The position numbers and the translations under genes were made by a program. Of a DNA stretch of 64,000 nucleotides, positions 1-9,365 are shown one piece after another; position 1 is the stretch's first letter, and the number at the start of each line of letters is the position of its first letter. Source of the DNA: Diplodia intermedia (taxonomy: Eukaryota; Ascomycota; Dothideomycetes; Botryosphaeriales; Botryosphaeriaceae); the NCBI GenBank assembly GCA_021495925.1, contig JAKEKT010000013.1, positions 186,001 to 250,000 on the forward strand, written 5' to 3'. The notes under the pieces were generated by a model that was not told where the DNA came from, searched no databases, and saw only the letters and a list, made by a program, of their open reading frames with translations.

Positions 1-876
1 ACTGTAGAGTGAAATGAAGTACGCCACAGGGAGCTATGTCCAATGAAAACAGTGGCGTATTGAGAGTGGTGCACCAAATCGCCATGCAGGCGCTTATCAA
101 CCAAGCCACTGACATGTGCTCGAGTGCCAGCAGCTGCATTAGTAGGTCATTGCACCAATATTTTGGCTGCGTACGGAGCGACAAACAAGTCAATAACCCG
201 AAAAGTGGGTAAATGCACATGTTGGCTTACAGTTTAAAATCCCGCAACCCCTCACCTTGGCTGGAACAATCAAGAAACCTTTACGAGTTGCACTTCTCTA
301 ACCCTAAACTACTCTTGGACCTGTCACATTCTGACAAGTGCCGAATTAGCTAACGTGGTCGGACTAACGTTGCCGGATTGAAGTTAAAGTCACCCCATGG
401 GCCCATCGGTTTCCCTGCCATCGAATCTTCGTGATGGAATATACAGCGGAAATCGGGCTCAATGGAATCGTACGTGGGACACCGTCATCTTGAGCAGTCG
501 ACAAGCTCTGTAACTCCCGGGAGTCACTAAATCATTCCTTGCGAGCCGCAGCCGGATATTCGCGCGGCAATCCACCATCGCTTTCTGCTGCCCCCGATTC
601 TGATGCTAGGCGACTAGCTTTCATGTCGAATTTGACCTGGTGCTCTGTGCAGACTACAGGCGTAAGTATACGCGGACGGAGGCCAAGCAAATGGAAAGCA
701 TACAAGTGTAGCGTAGAGGTTTTTCCATGCCATCTTTGCAAGGTTCGTGTGTAGCAGAGACAAGTGAACGCATGTGTAAGCTTTGCCTAATCTCTCTCAA
801 TAATTCAGACTTATGGAAGGTGGTAGTATATACAACAAGTAAAGGGTACGAGAGACCCGTAGTAACATCTGGAGTG
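1..876. other. Gene-poor stretch, nothing recognised
   Basis: Only short, overlapping open frames on both strands are present, with no recognisable domain and no convincing splice structure. The 3' flank of the HET gene that ends at 877 (read on the minus strand) falls here. Confidence 0.5.
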
Positions 877-2844
877 CTAGACAATTTTGACAAGATGCTT
901 CTGGACACCGTCAACCTTCTCTGTTGCTCTGAAGTCTTTGCTGCAGCCCCAAGATCTTCCCACCCGCTCATACACGTGCTTCTCCATCCTCCGGAAGACC
1001 AATCCGTCCTCATCATTGAACGGCATCACGAACAGCTCCTCAGATAAGTACCACTCTTGCCTCTCGACGTCATCGAAGCTCACCAGTACCGGATCACCTC
1101 CACCAGCCACACTGGTACCGGCACAAACCACACCCTCGACCCACCCCGGATGCTCCTCCGACTCCACTCCGGCAGTCACAAACTCCAGCAACAACCCTCT
1201 CAAACGCAGCACCCCCGATCTCACCCTCCCATACTCATCTCCGGGATCCACCAACTCCACGTCCACCCCCACCACCTCCACCAGCCCCGCATCCACCCGC
1301 CTCCTCGCCGATACCGAACACGCACCATCCATACTCGCCCACGACCAGCTCGGCGCACGCCACTCCCCCTGCCTCCGACCCCCACCCATCCCCACCTCAG
1401 GCCTCCACAACAACTCCCCCGGCAGCGCCCTCCGAAAATGCCCAGCAACATAGTCGCCCCGGCCCCCAAACAGCGGCGCCACCCTCCTCGCAACAGCCGC
1501 AATCGCCACCAGCTTATCCTCTCGCGGATGCGACAGCCGCAGCGCGCTGTACCTTTTCACGATGACATTCCAAAACCGCGTCGCGGGCTTCCCGCGGGCG
1601 TCGGCGCCGGGCACGTCGAACGGGTCGTAGACGGCGAGCGGGCGCGACGACGACGGCGACGGCGACGGCGACGCGCTGCTGCAGCCCGCGCGCGGCGGCC
1701 CGGGCCGCAGCTCGTCCCGCCACGCGGCGCCGCACTCCCAGAAGACGCGGTCGCCGCCAAAGTGCAGCACGCGCGGCGCGAGCAGGCGCTCCTGCAGCAC
1801 CCACGCGCGCGCGGCGAGCGGCTGGCGCGCGCGCAGCTTCTCGGGGTCGTCGGCCGTGGTACCCACGGTGCAGACCCGCGTTGATCCTCCCGTCCGCCGG
1901 GGCACGACGACAGTGCTGTGCTGCAGCGGCGCCGGGTCCCGCGCGGCGAAGGCCCCGGCCCACGGCGACGATGCGCGGTCGATGGCGATGTTGAGCACGC
2001 AGTTCGTGTAGATCTGGGCCATCTGGATGGCGTGCAAGGACCAGTCGGCGCGGGAGCCCGCGCCGCGCTGCAGGATGCAGAGGCTGTCGATCCAGAGGTA
2101 GGCGATGTGCAGGCGCCGGCAGGTGACGACGGTGTCGCGGAAGGACGGCGGGAGGGCGGCGGTCGGGATGCCGTGGGCGATCAGGGATGGCATGTTCTCG
2201 GCGTCCAGTCTGAGGAACGTGGGGTTGGGGCCCCAGCAGTGGCTGAGCGTGGCGTACCGGCCGGTTGGCTTTTCGAATGCCGTGTCGATGAGGCGGACGC
2301 GGTCGCTGGAGGAGTCGCTGATGTGGAGCAGTCTTTTTGGATGCCAGTTTGCGTCCACGTCCGGGCTGGCTCCGCATTTTCCTTTGTGGTCTTTGAGACA
2401 GCGGTCCAGCCACGTGGACATGAGACGGGATAGAGAAGGGTCGCCCGTGTTTGATGGTATGGCCTCGGGAAGTCCGTCAACTCTGACTTGCCACGGCTCG
2501 TGCTCAACATCTGTCTCGGCCAGGGCCATTGCATCGTGGAATCCGGTGGATGGAGAAGGGTCGCTGCAACAGTCCTCCCATTCCAGGGACACGGCCCCCA
2601 TTGGCTTCCCTCTGCACTGGAACGAGAGGGAAATGCTGCGCAAAATAAATGTCAGGTAGGGACTACTACTCGGTGCGTCTGATGAACCATCGCTCTGCTG
2701 CTCGGCCCTCTCCACATCTTTTAGCAGCTGGCCGCAAACTTTGCATCCTGACCGAGCGGCTTTTGATAAGTCGGCCTGATCTTTGTGGTGCAGTCCGTTC
2801 TCCACGCCCTTTAGAATAATCGTGATGCACAAAGCGCAGAGCAT
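877..2844 (-). CDS. HET-domain (heterokaryon incompatibility) protein, 655 aa
   Basis: Single-exon 655-aa protein. A cysteine-bearing N-terminus (residues 1-45) is typical of long fungal HET proteins. The HET domain follows: YATLSHCWG at about 197-205, then LWIDSLCILQ at about 250-259, then QIYTNCVLNIAI at about 277-288. These are the three conserved blocks of the family. The region after about residue 300 is variable and GC-rich, as is usual. HET proteins are cytoplasmic and trigger death of fused cells of different genotype or take part in innate-type responses; the partner cannot be told from sequence. The ATG at 2844 is chosen because the Cys-rich start matches family N-termini and no intron is needed. 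The frame is intact. Its neighbour on the same strand is a broken Ulp1-like gene. Family assignment is secure; the specific allele role is unknown. Confidence 0.9.
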   Translation of the reverse strand: MLCALCITIILKGVENGLHHKDQADLSKAARSGCKVCGQLLKDVERAEQQSDGSSDAPSSSPYLTFILRSISLSFQCRGKPMGAVSLEWEDCCSDPSPSTGFHDAMALAETDVEHEPWQVRVDGLPEAIPSNTGDPSLSRLMSTWLDRCLKDHKGKCGASPDVDANWHPKRLLHISDSSSDRVRLIDTAFEKPTGRYATLSHCWGPNPTFLRLDAENMPSLIAHGIPTAALPPSFRDTVVTCRRLHIAYLWIDSLCILQRGAGSRADWSLHAIQMAQIYTNCVLNIAIDRASSPWAGAFAARDPAPLQHSTVVVPRRTGGSTRVCTVGTTADDPEKLRARQPLAARAWVLQERLLAPRVLHFGGDRVFWECGAAWRDELRPGPPRAGCSSASPSPSPSSSRPLAVYDPFDVPGADARGKPATRFWNVIVKRYSALRLSHPREDKLVAIAAVARRVAPLFGGRGDYVAGHFRRALPGELLWRPEVGMGGGRRQGEWRAPSWSWASMDGACSVSARRRVDAGLVEVVGVDVELVDPGDEYGRVRSGVLRLRGLLLEFVTAGVESEEHPGWVEGVVCAGTSVAGGGDPVLVSFDDVERQEWYLSEELFVMPFNDEDGLVFRRMEKHVYERVGRSWGCSKDFRATEKVDGVQKHLVKIV

Positions 2845-3797
2845 CTTCTGTCCGCTGTTGCAAATGTTTAGTATGGTAACCAGCTTCCAGTATCAATTGT
2901 GCGGATGTCGAAGTCAACTCAAAGCGAAGCTGTCAAAAGCAAACGAGGATGTCGAGTTCTCCAAGAGCAGTCTCGGTCGGTGGGAGAGTAATATCGCGTC
3001 AGACAGCCGTAGGGCACGCGGCTTGCCGTCTTATTTAGAATGATCGACTGTGGACCTTTTATTCTGTTTTCGTCGCCGGTTGTGGGTCCACCGACGTTCT
3101 AATTGGCAGCGCAAGCGAACCGACTTGATGCACAGTGTGGGGTGTCTCGTCCGGTTTATGTAAATCATGTCCCATAAACGGAAAACAGCTCGCCGATTGC
3201 TGCTGCCTGGCGATCCTTTGCCTCGGTTTTCTGACATATGCTGATCGTGCCGGAGCACTGATACCATGAAAGGGTCGAATCACCGCACATCCTCTCTTCT
3301 ACGTACTGGCCAGCTTGGAGCACAGCCGCCACTCAGGTCGCTCACATGTACCTCATAGACATATTTAGCACACTTGACTGAAGCCCGAGCTTATCTCTCA
3401 GTCAGTCTCCTGCACGCTTCGACCACGCAGACCTCCTCTTTCGTAAAGTCTCGGTGGCAAGATAGCTGCACTCGGCCTGCGCGGTCATTCCTATGCCCGA
3501 TTCGGGCACAAACACTGACGATGGAGAATAGTATTGCGTGGCTAATGGTGAAAAGATTAAGCGAGGGTGAGGACGCCTCCGGGAGGAGGTAGGTGACTGT
3601 GCTCGTCGGAGATGGTAGCGAATGGACATATGGACTGTTAGGGCCAGCATACGGCGGAAGATAACAAGCGGCGACTGGTCTATGGTTGAACGTGATGAGT
3701 TTCGTCCAGACAGGTCATACGATACCTGCAGGATAAGGCTCTGCTGATCCATCTACGCCGCCCCGCGCGCAGACACGCCGAGGACGGGAAGCGAGCG
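2845..3797. other. Intergenic, no gene recognised
   Basis: Upstream region of the HET gene and downstream region of the broken protease gene. Only short shadow frames are present. A promoter for the HET gene should lie near 2850-3100, but no clear TATA element is seen. Confidence 0.5.
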
Positions 3798-5388
3798 TCA
3801 AAAAAAGTCGGCATCGTCGAGGAAACAGCCGCGATAGGAGCCGGCTTTCAGCACGCGCTTCAACCCGGACGCGTCGAAGCGAACGATTCCCTGTCGCGCC
3901 AGAAATCGCCCACCTGCAAAGCAGCAGCCCACGCCCACGACAGCTATCGCATCGCCCGCATACGCATACGCCGGCACCTCCAGCGCCCGCATCCGCAGTC
4001 CCTGCTCCACCGCCGCCCGCGCCACCGTCTCGTGCCACGCCGCCCGCTCTGTCAGCACAGCCCGCAGCGCCATCTCATGGAACGGGCCGCCGGCACGCAC
4101 CGCCTTCCCGTCCATGTTGGACCTCAGCGGTGCCCGCGGACTCTCAGCCGCCTCCACAAGCTGCAGCTCCACTCGACCATCACACAATCCCGCCAGGCAG
4201 CCAAGGCCTCCTTGTACTTTTGTCCCGCAGGGATGAGACTGGCATTCAACTTGGCTAAGATGGAGAGCACGTCGCTGGCGTTGGCGATGCGAGTCTCAGA
4301 GGTATGGATCTGTTGCTCGTATCTGTTCTTGGCCGCTCCGAGCGTACTGCAAACGTAACGGCGATATTTTTTCGCTGTGTCAAGGAAAGCGTGCAGCGAC
4401 ATCGGAGCATTGGCTGGTAGGCCATACGTTAGTAGTAGCATTGACACACCCCGTAAACAAATGCAAGCTTACCTTCATGTGCAGGCTCCGGAAACCCGTC
4501 AACCACTCTCTGACCTACGGTATCGTCAACTTGCACCATATCCTCAGAAAAAGGATGCTTGAACAGCTGTCGCCAGAACTGTCCATGAAGCATGTGGGGA
4601 ATCTCGAGCCCGGAAACAATGTACATGGACAGAGCAGCGACCTAGATACCGCAGTCGGAGCCGTTGTCCTGCCGCGGGCATGAACGATTGGTGAAACGCC
4701 AAGCACCATCATTGATCGCCTTTACAAAAGGTCGAAGCTTCTGTACTGCCGCCGGTGCCGGTTTGTGTGAAGTGTCTTGATGTATATGCGTTGGATCGTG
4801 GTGAGCGACTTCGGCATCGATGGAAGAGGAACAAGAGCGTGCATTAGGGGCTAGTCGCAGACGTGAGCGTGGCGGACCACTAGGCTATGTAACCGTTAGA
4901 GGGCATGAGGCCAGGGAGAGGCCTATTCTGAGCCAACTCACCGGCGACGCGGTAGGAGAGGCATCCTGTTCATCGCGCTTGCGCTTCTGGGACTTAAGCT
5001 TCTCAAGGACATGCGCCACGTCGCTATTTTGCTAGAGTTTCGTGCCGGCCGTGCCTCGCATGTGGCCATTGGTGCGCTCGGAGTTCATGCCCTTGTCGCG
5101 CTCGACCACGAGGTGGTCGACGGCACTGTCCCAGTCCAGGAGGGCTGCAATCTTCTTCATGCCGCCGAAGAAGGTGGTCGATGAGTGGTCGAGAAACGTT
5201 GCATCAAGCATATCGTGAGTGATTCCCCACGTGTTGCAGAGCGAGGTCTTGAGGCTCCCCAAGCGATCGTATCGGGAGACAGTGGGAGGCTGCGGTAAGG
5301 CATCGCGCAATGGCTTACTGAGGAAATTGAGGAAATTGCCTTTCCAGTAGGCTAGCTCTAAATTGACCTTCAGCTGTTCGAGGTCCTG
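3798..5388 (-). pseudogene. Broken Ulp1/C48-like cysteine protease gene
   Basis: Read on the minus strand as several coding blocks. Block 1 (5388-5032) follows an acceptor-like AACAG and runs into TAG at 5034-5032. The same frame continues through a basic KRKRDEQ segment to a good donor, CCG|GTGAGT, at 4942/4941. Block 2 (about 4830-4645) contains CPRQDNGSDCGI. The Gln six residues before the Cys, followed by Gly, matches the oxyanion Gln and catalytic Cys of Ulp1-fold SUMO proteases. It stops at TAG 4644-4642, and the frame continues with a helical segment. A clean intron (GTAAGC...CTACTAAC...CCAG) precedes the block at about 4430-4205, which then needs a one-base shift near 4205 to reach the last frame (ending at 3798). 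No His-Trp part of the triad is visible upstream. Two nonsense codons, one frameshift and the missing His region indicate a pseudogene. The protease assignment rests on one motif. Confidence 0.55.
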
Positions 5389-5929
5389 CTGTTATCAAAG
5401 TTGCTTCACTTGCAAAAGAAGCCGGATGCTGTCACGAAATGATAGCTTTAGCATGGTGAAACAGAGAAACGGCAGCTCGAAACCACCATTCCCGAGATCG
5501 ACCCCGCTCAGTGATGAATGTAAGAAATAATGCAAGATAGCTCCGAGTTTCGAACGCGGGGGGGTTGCCGAAAGGTCAATGTAAGAAGCGTAAGTGCTGA
5601 TCCACATACGCCACAGGCACTTAAACCAACCTCACCCTCGCGCAATCATTTTACCCAGATACCTCCAATCCGATAGTATCTCTGGGGAAATCCACACCCA
5701 GACGTTTGAAGTTGCAAACGGTCTGCCCCCGTTCAGGTTACCTGCATGGACCCTGCATTGAGGCTCGTCCGGTCTTTTGGAAGTAGGTGAGAGAAAAGAA
5801 ACAAATCACAAAACCTTTATGGCCAAGCACAAACGAGGCAATTCAAAAGCTAGTGAGACACTGCAATAACGAAGAAACGGAACCTCGACGATATAACTGA
5901 TTGATCTGTGGTACACCAAACCACCCAGT
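5389..5929. other. Intergenic, possible lost 5' exon of the protease relic
   Basis: A minus-strand open frame (5607-5395) ends just before the acceptor at 5389 but shows no usable donor and no domain. Otherwise this is the 3' flank of the NmrA-like gene. Confidence 0.4.
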
Positions 5930-6850
5930 TCAGTTCTCGGCCTTGGAGAAATACTCCTCAATCGTCGTCAGCTTCACCCCATACTGCTTCAAAGCCTCCA
6001 CATCAACGTCATACCCCACCTCATTCAACCAGCACTGCGCCCTCACCACCGGCGTCTTCCCCACAACCTCCATCTCCTCTTCCGTATAATTCTCAAACGC
6101 AATCTCCCGGCCCCTCCTCACCCGATTCACCCTCTCCACCAGCTCCACCGGCGTGACCTTCTCCGCGGCCACGGCAATCTCCCTCCCATCGAACCTCCCC
6201 GGCTCGCTCAACGCCGCGGCCACAAACCCACCCACATCGCCGGCATCGCAAAGATCCAGCACCGTGTCCGGCGCGAATGCCGCCTTCAACACGCCCGTCT
6301 CCTCCAGCCCCGGGAACATCCACGCGCTCTTCGGCATCTGCAAGTCCTGAAAAAACACCGTCGGGCGCAGGATCGTGCAGTGCGCGAAGCCCGCGGCGCG
6401 CACCAGCTCCTCATTCGCATGCTTGGCCAACCAATAATTGCGCATGGGGTCCTGCGGATCCCCCCATCCGGGAAACGCCTCGTGCTGCCCCGTCCTGGCG
6501 ACGCTGGTGTAGAAGACGGTCGAGACGGTGCGCGCGGCCTGCGCGGCGGCGACGGCGGCGGCGACGGCGCGCGTTTCGGCGTTGGGGACGGGCTGGAAGT
6601 CGGGCAGGGCGTTGATGAAGACGGCGTCCATGCCGCGCGTGGCGCCGGCGAGGGAGGCGGGCGGGGAGGTTGATAGGTCGCCCGTGACGAGGGTGGCGCC
6701 GAGGGCGGAGAGGGCGAGGGCCGCGCGCGAAGAGGGGTTGCGTGTCAGGGCGTAGACGTGATGGCCGGCTTGGAGGCAGTGCCGGACGACGCCGCTGCCT
6801 TGGGAGCCGGTGGCGGTTGTTACGAGGATTTTCTTGGGGGGAGGGGACAT
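5930..6850 (-). CDS. NmrA-like NAD(P)-binding reductase, 306 aa
   Basis: Atypical short-chain dehydrogenase of the NmrA/HSCARG type, presumably cytosolic. The N-terminal strand and dinucleotide-binding loop read ILVTTATGSQGSGVV (residues 8-22), with the Gly pattern of NmrA-type Rossmann folds. NYWLAKHANEE at 138-148 gives a YxxxK pair (Y139, K143). The rest follows family layout to a C-terminal YFSKAEN. The frame stays open upstream to 6958, but the ATG at 6850 is preferred. It places the binding loop at the usual distance from the start, and a TATATATA element lies at 6937-6945, which would fall inside the longer protein. One exon, intact. NmrA-like proteins are redox sensors or oxidoreductases acting on small carbonyl compounds; the substrate is not predictable here. 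Confidence 0.88.
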   Translation of the reverse strand: MSPPPKKILVTTATGSQGSGVVRHCLQAGHHVYALTRNPSSRAALALSALGATLVTGDLSTSPPASLAGATRGMDAVFINALPDFQPVPNAETRAVAAAVAAAQAARTVSTVFYTSVARTGQHEAFPGWGDPQDPMRNYWLAKHANEELVRAAGFAHCTILRPTVFFQDLQMPKSAWMFPGLEETGVLKAAFAPDTVLDLCDAGDVGGFVAAALSEPGRFDGREIAVAAEKVTPVELVERVNRVRRGREIAFENYTEEEMEVVGKTPVVRAQCWLNEVGYDVDVEALKQYGVKLTTIEEYFSKAEN

Positions 6851-6936
6851 GGTGGTGGAAGTAGAGGTGGGTAGTTGAGTTGGATGTGTGCTTGGGAGTA
6901 CCGAATCACATTTCGCGATGTCAGTAGTCTTGTGTT

Positions 6937-6945
6937 TATATATAT
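6937..6945 (-). promoter_or_regulatory. TATA-like element of the NmrA-like gene
   Basis: TATATATA on the minus strand, about 87 bp before the chosen ATG at 6850. Its position supports the downstream start over the ATG at 6958. Confidence 0.45.
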
Positions 6946-6958
6946 TTGATGTCGGCAT

Positions 6959-8217
6959 CAGTGACTTTACTACACAGCAGGCAATGAAGTTGTTTTAATG
7001 CTTACTGTAGTCTCTGGTCAATGGATCTTTCGCCTCTCGTGGGCTTAGGGGAGGTTTTGTGTCACGTCTTCTGTACTGCGATTGGTGAAGAAGCTGACTT
7101 CAAGGAATGTACAATACTCTTCATACCTAATAGGGAAGCCTTCCCTTTGTTCTACTGCTCCACCGTCCCGGCTAATGTTACTCTACTACCAAAAGACTCG
7201 CTGCATACCACGGTAATGCGTTGTCAGTATCCACCAATCAGATTCTGTACGGCTCGGCCTCGCGATGTTTTACTGCCCGAGTCGCTTGTCAGCATGGCGC
7301 GGAATGCTACCGGGCTGGATGTCAGCGCTAAGCGGAACCCAACCGTTCATCTTCATCAGCATGTATGGCGTGTCGCCATGCCGATTTTCGTCCGGAACGA
7401 TACGAAACCCCACCGTTCTTCGTCCGGGACGGAAACATCGTGTTGCACGTATCTTGGCCGGCCGCTTCGGCGGTCTTGACACGTCACTGACGAACCCTAA
7501 TGGCACCACCCGCCGAGTAAGACTCTGCTCGATCTCTACTGTCGTATGCGCTGACGGGTCAGCAGTAGGAGAACTGCATTGCCATATAGTGGATACATCT
7601 GAAGATGAAGGTGACTCACTGCATTGTCAAAGTGGATGGTTGTTCCCTTTCGTTGCCCGCCACGGCACTGAGGAGATATAGGCGTGGCATTCGAAGTTGC
7701 TTACACAACTAAACATACTAATGAATGGAAACCATGCATGAGCAGCGGGGTGACAGTTCACACGGGAGGGGTGCAGCTCACCGTACGGGCTACGGCGGGC
7801 TCAGCGGCCACTTACGATGAACCTCCGAGGACGGCGCCGTTGCCTACCACGCCCGCTCACCCGAGATGCTCGCTCAGCCAATCATACGCCTTCAAAGCCC
7901 TCTGTAAGAGTTACGGAAGGCGTAGCGGCCATTTGTGACGAACCTCCGAGGTCCGCGGCATTGCAAACCACTTCGCTCACCCTCGATATCTCGTGGATCC
8001 TTTTTCAGAGACTTTTCATCTGTATCGTACAGTTTCGATGGCGTTTCCGATACAAAATCAGAGGATCCCCCGAGGCGAGAAAACATGTCAAACCGTCACT
8101 CAACGCCTGAACCCTCATACATCTCCGCTCAAAATTGTTGGAGGAAGAGAAACTACAGCTATGACGGCTTCGGACTGAGTACACCGCTACTCCTTGTACC
8201 AAACCTCCTCTTTATCC
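6959..8217. other. Gene-poor stretch with a degenerate duplication
   Basis: No gene with a recognisable domain. A plus-strand frame at 7021-7479 has no detectable family. A duplicated segment (7802-7990) is listed separately. Confidence 0.4.
7802..7990 (+). repeat. Degenerate direct duplication, about 66-bp unit, offset 122 bp
   Basis: The segment AGCGGCCACTTACGATGAAC (7802 onward) recurs as AGCGGCCATTTGTGACGAAC (7924 onward). Both are followed by CTCCGAGG, then by partly matching CCGTTGC/CATTGC, ACCAC and CGCTCACCC. Translation keeps a DEPPR core in both units, suggesting a once-coding repeat. Confidence 0.55.
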
Positions 8218-8930
8218 TCACTCTTCGCTCCGACACAGCTGCCCGTTCTGATTGTACCACCCTTCCTCCGTCCGCACCTCCCAATGCTCCGACCGCATGG
8301 TCGTTGGCGCATAAAACACACTATGCAGATAGATCTCCCGCTTAAACGCATACAGTCTCTCATAGCGCATGCCGCAAAACGCACCACCGCCAATCCAGCT
8401 CAAAGATCTCCAGCTCACTCACATACGCCCCACCCGTCGGCGCCACCGCCCGCCAGACCCCAGAAACCTCATCCGTCAAGTGCTCGAACCGGTCGCGGAT
8501 CTCCTCCAGCGAGGCGTCCGACGGACGAAGCCGCCGCCCGCATTCGCCAAAATGTAGCTATCGCGCCGAATGCGTATTCACCGAACCTCTCCGACCTGCA
8601 TCACCGTCGCTTGCCGCCGCGTTCTTTTCCTACTGTGCGCCACCGTCACGACGCCCTGCTCGCTCGTGTGGCGCATGGCGGCGGGCGTCGCGTCGCGAAC
8701 TTCCATCTGCTTGCGGGAACAGCCGGCCGCCGGACCGCGCCGTCGCTGTGGCGACACCCTCGAGCGCGAAGGCGGCGCGCCGGGCGCGGTGGAGGCTCGC
8801 GTGGTGCGTGGCGTTGGGCGAGAAGGGGATGCCGAGGGCGCGCGGGCGGGCGAGCCACGCGACGAAGCGTGGCGAACTCGGCGATGGTTCTCGTTGGGGC
8901 GCGATGAAGGGGGCGCATATCCTACCGGTA
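8218..8930 (-). pseudogene. Relic of a berberine-bridge-type FAD-linked oxidase (C-terminal half)
   Basis: Successive minus-strand frames give the C-terminal half of a BBE-family oxidase, interrupted by several frame changes. About 8830-8730 encodes LGIPFSPNATHHAS followed by ATARSGGRLFP, the segment preceding the substrate-loop region. About 8545-8440 encodes VSGVWRAVAPTGGAYVSE, the GGAY-[LV]-[NS]-E hallmark. About 8410-8220 encodes ERLYAFKREIY, VFYAPTTMRSEHWEV and QLCR, the typical fungal C-terminus. The N-terminal FAD-binding half with its His/Cys attachment loop is not seen. BBE enzymes are usually secreted or part of secondary-metabolite pathways. The frame changes and missing half mark it as dead. 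Confidence 0.7.
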
Positions 8931-9253
8931 TAATGTGAGATTGGACTCTGATGGCGATGTCTTAAACGAATGCATAGTCGACATGCTAATCCAGGTATGA
9001 GTCTTGGCGGTGGCAGGGTTGGTCGCAGTGGAAGTTGGGAATAAGGAAGAGCTTGCGGAGAGTTGAAGTGAGGTGGCAAAGCAATGCTTCGCTGGGGCTT
9101 GAGAGACTTGCTCTGCCCGCGCGTGGACGAGTCAACGGGCTCACTGGGGTGCAAGGTGGGCACCGCGCTAGTCCAGATTCAAAAAAAAAAGAGGCCGCGA
9201 CTGCCGTAAACGGTGATACCCTCACTACAACAGCGGCGAACAGCAAAACAAAA
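8931..9253. other. Intergenic, nothing recognised
   Basis: Contains a run of A at 9181-9190 and no gene-like frame; the tRNA gene terminator T-runs (minus strand) lie at its right end. Confidence 0.4.
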
Positions 9254-9365
9254 AGCATTGGCTGAGACTCGAACTCAGGTTCTTCCCATACATCACAACA
9301 GTTGTTACGCTGGAACCAATGTGGCGATGTGGAATTGGGACGTTCTACCGCTGAACTAACAATGC
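9254..9365 (-). tRNA. tRNA-Gly(UCC) with a ~40-nt intron
   Basis: Read on the minus strand. The acceptor strand GCATTGT pairs with CCAATGC at six of seven positions. The D arm is GTTC-AGCGGTA-GAAC and the anticodon stem TCCCA/TGGGA. The loop ATTCCA...A gives anticodon TCC at 9333-9331. The T arm is CTGAG-TTCGAGT-CTCAG. The intron lies after position 37, about 9329-9290. Mature length is about 72 nt, and T-runs follow directly. The position 7-66 mismatch and a U at the discriminator position are unusual, so loss of function is possible. Confidence 0.78.

Noticed and set aside
1057..1884. 275-aa plus-strand frame and similar long frames over the first HET gene
   Set aside because: Antisense to a secure HET coding region; Arg/Pro/His-rich composition is typical of a shadow frame.
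5930..6958. Longer 342-aa form of the NmrA-like protein
   Set aside because: The extra 36 residues lie over a TATA-like element and have no family counterpart; the ATG at 6850 is preferred.
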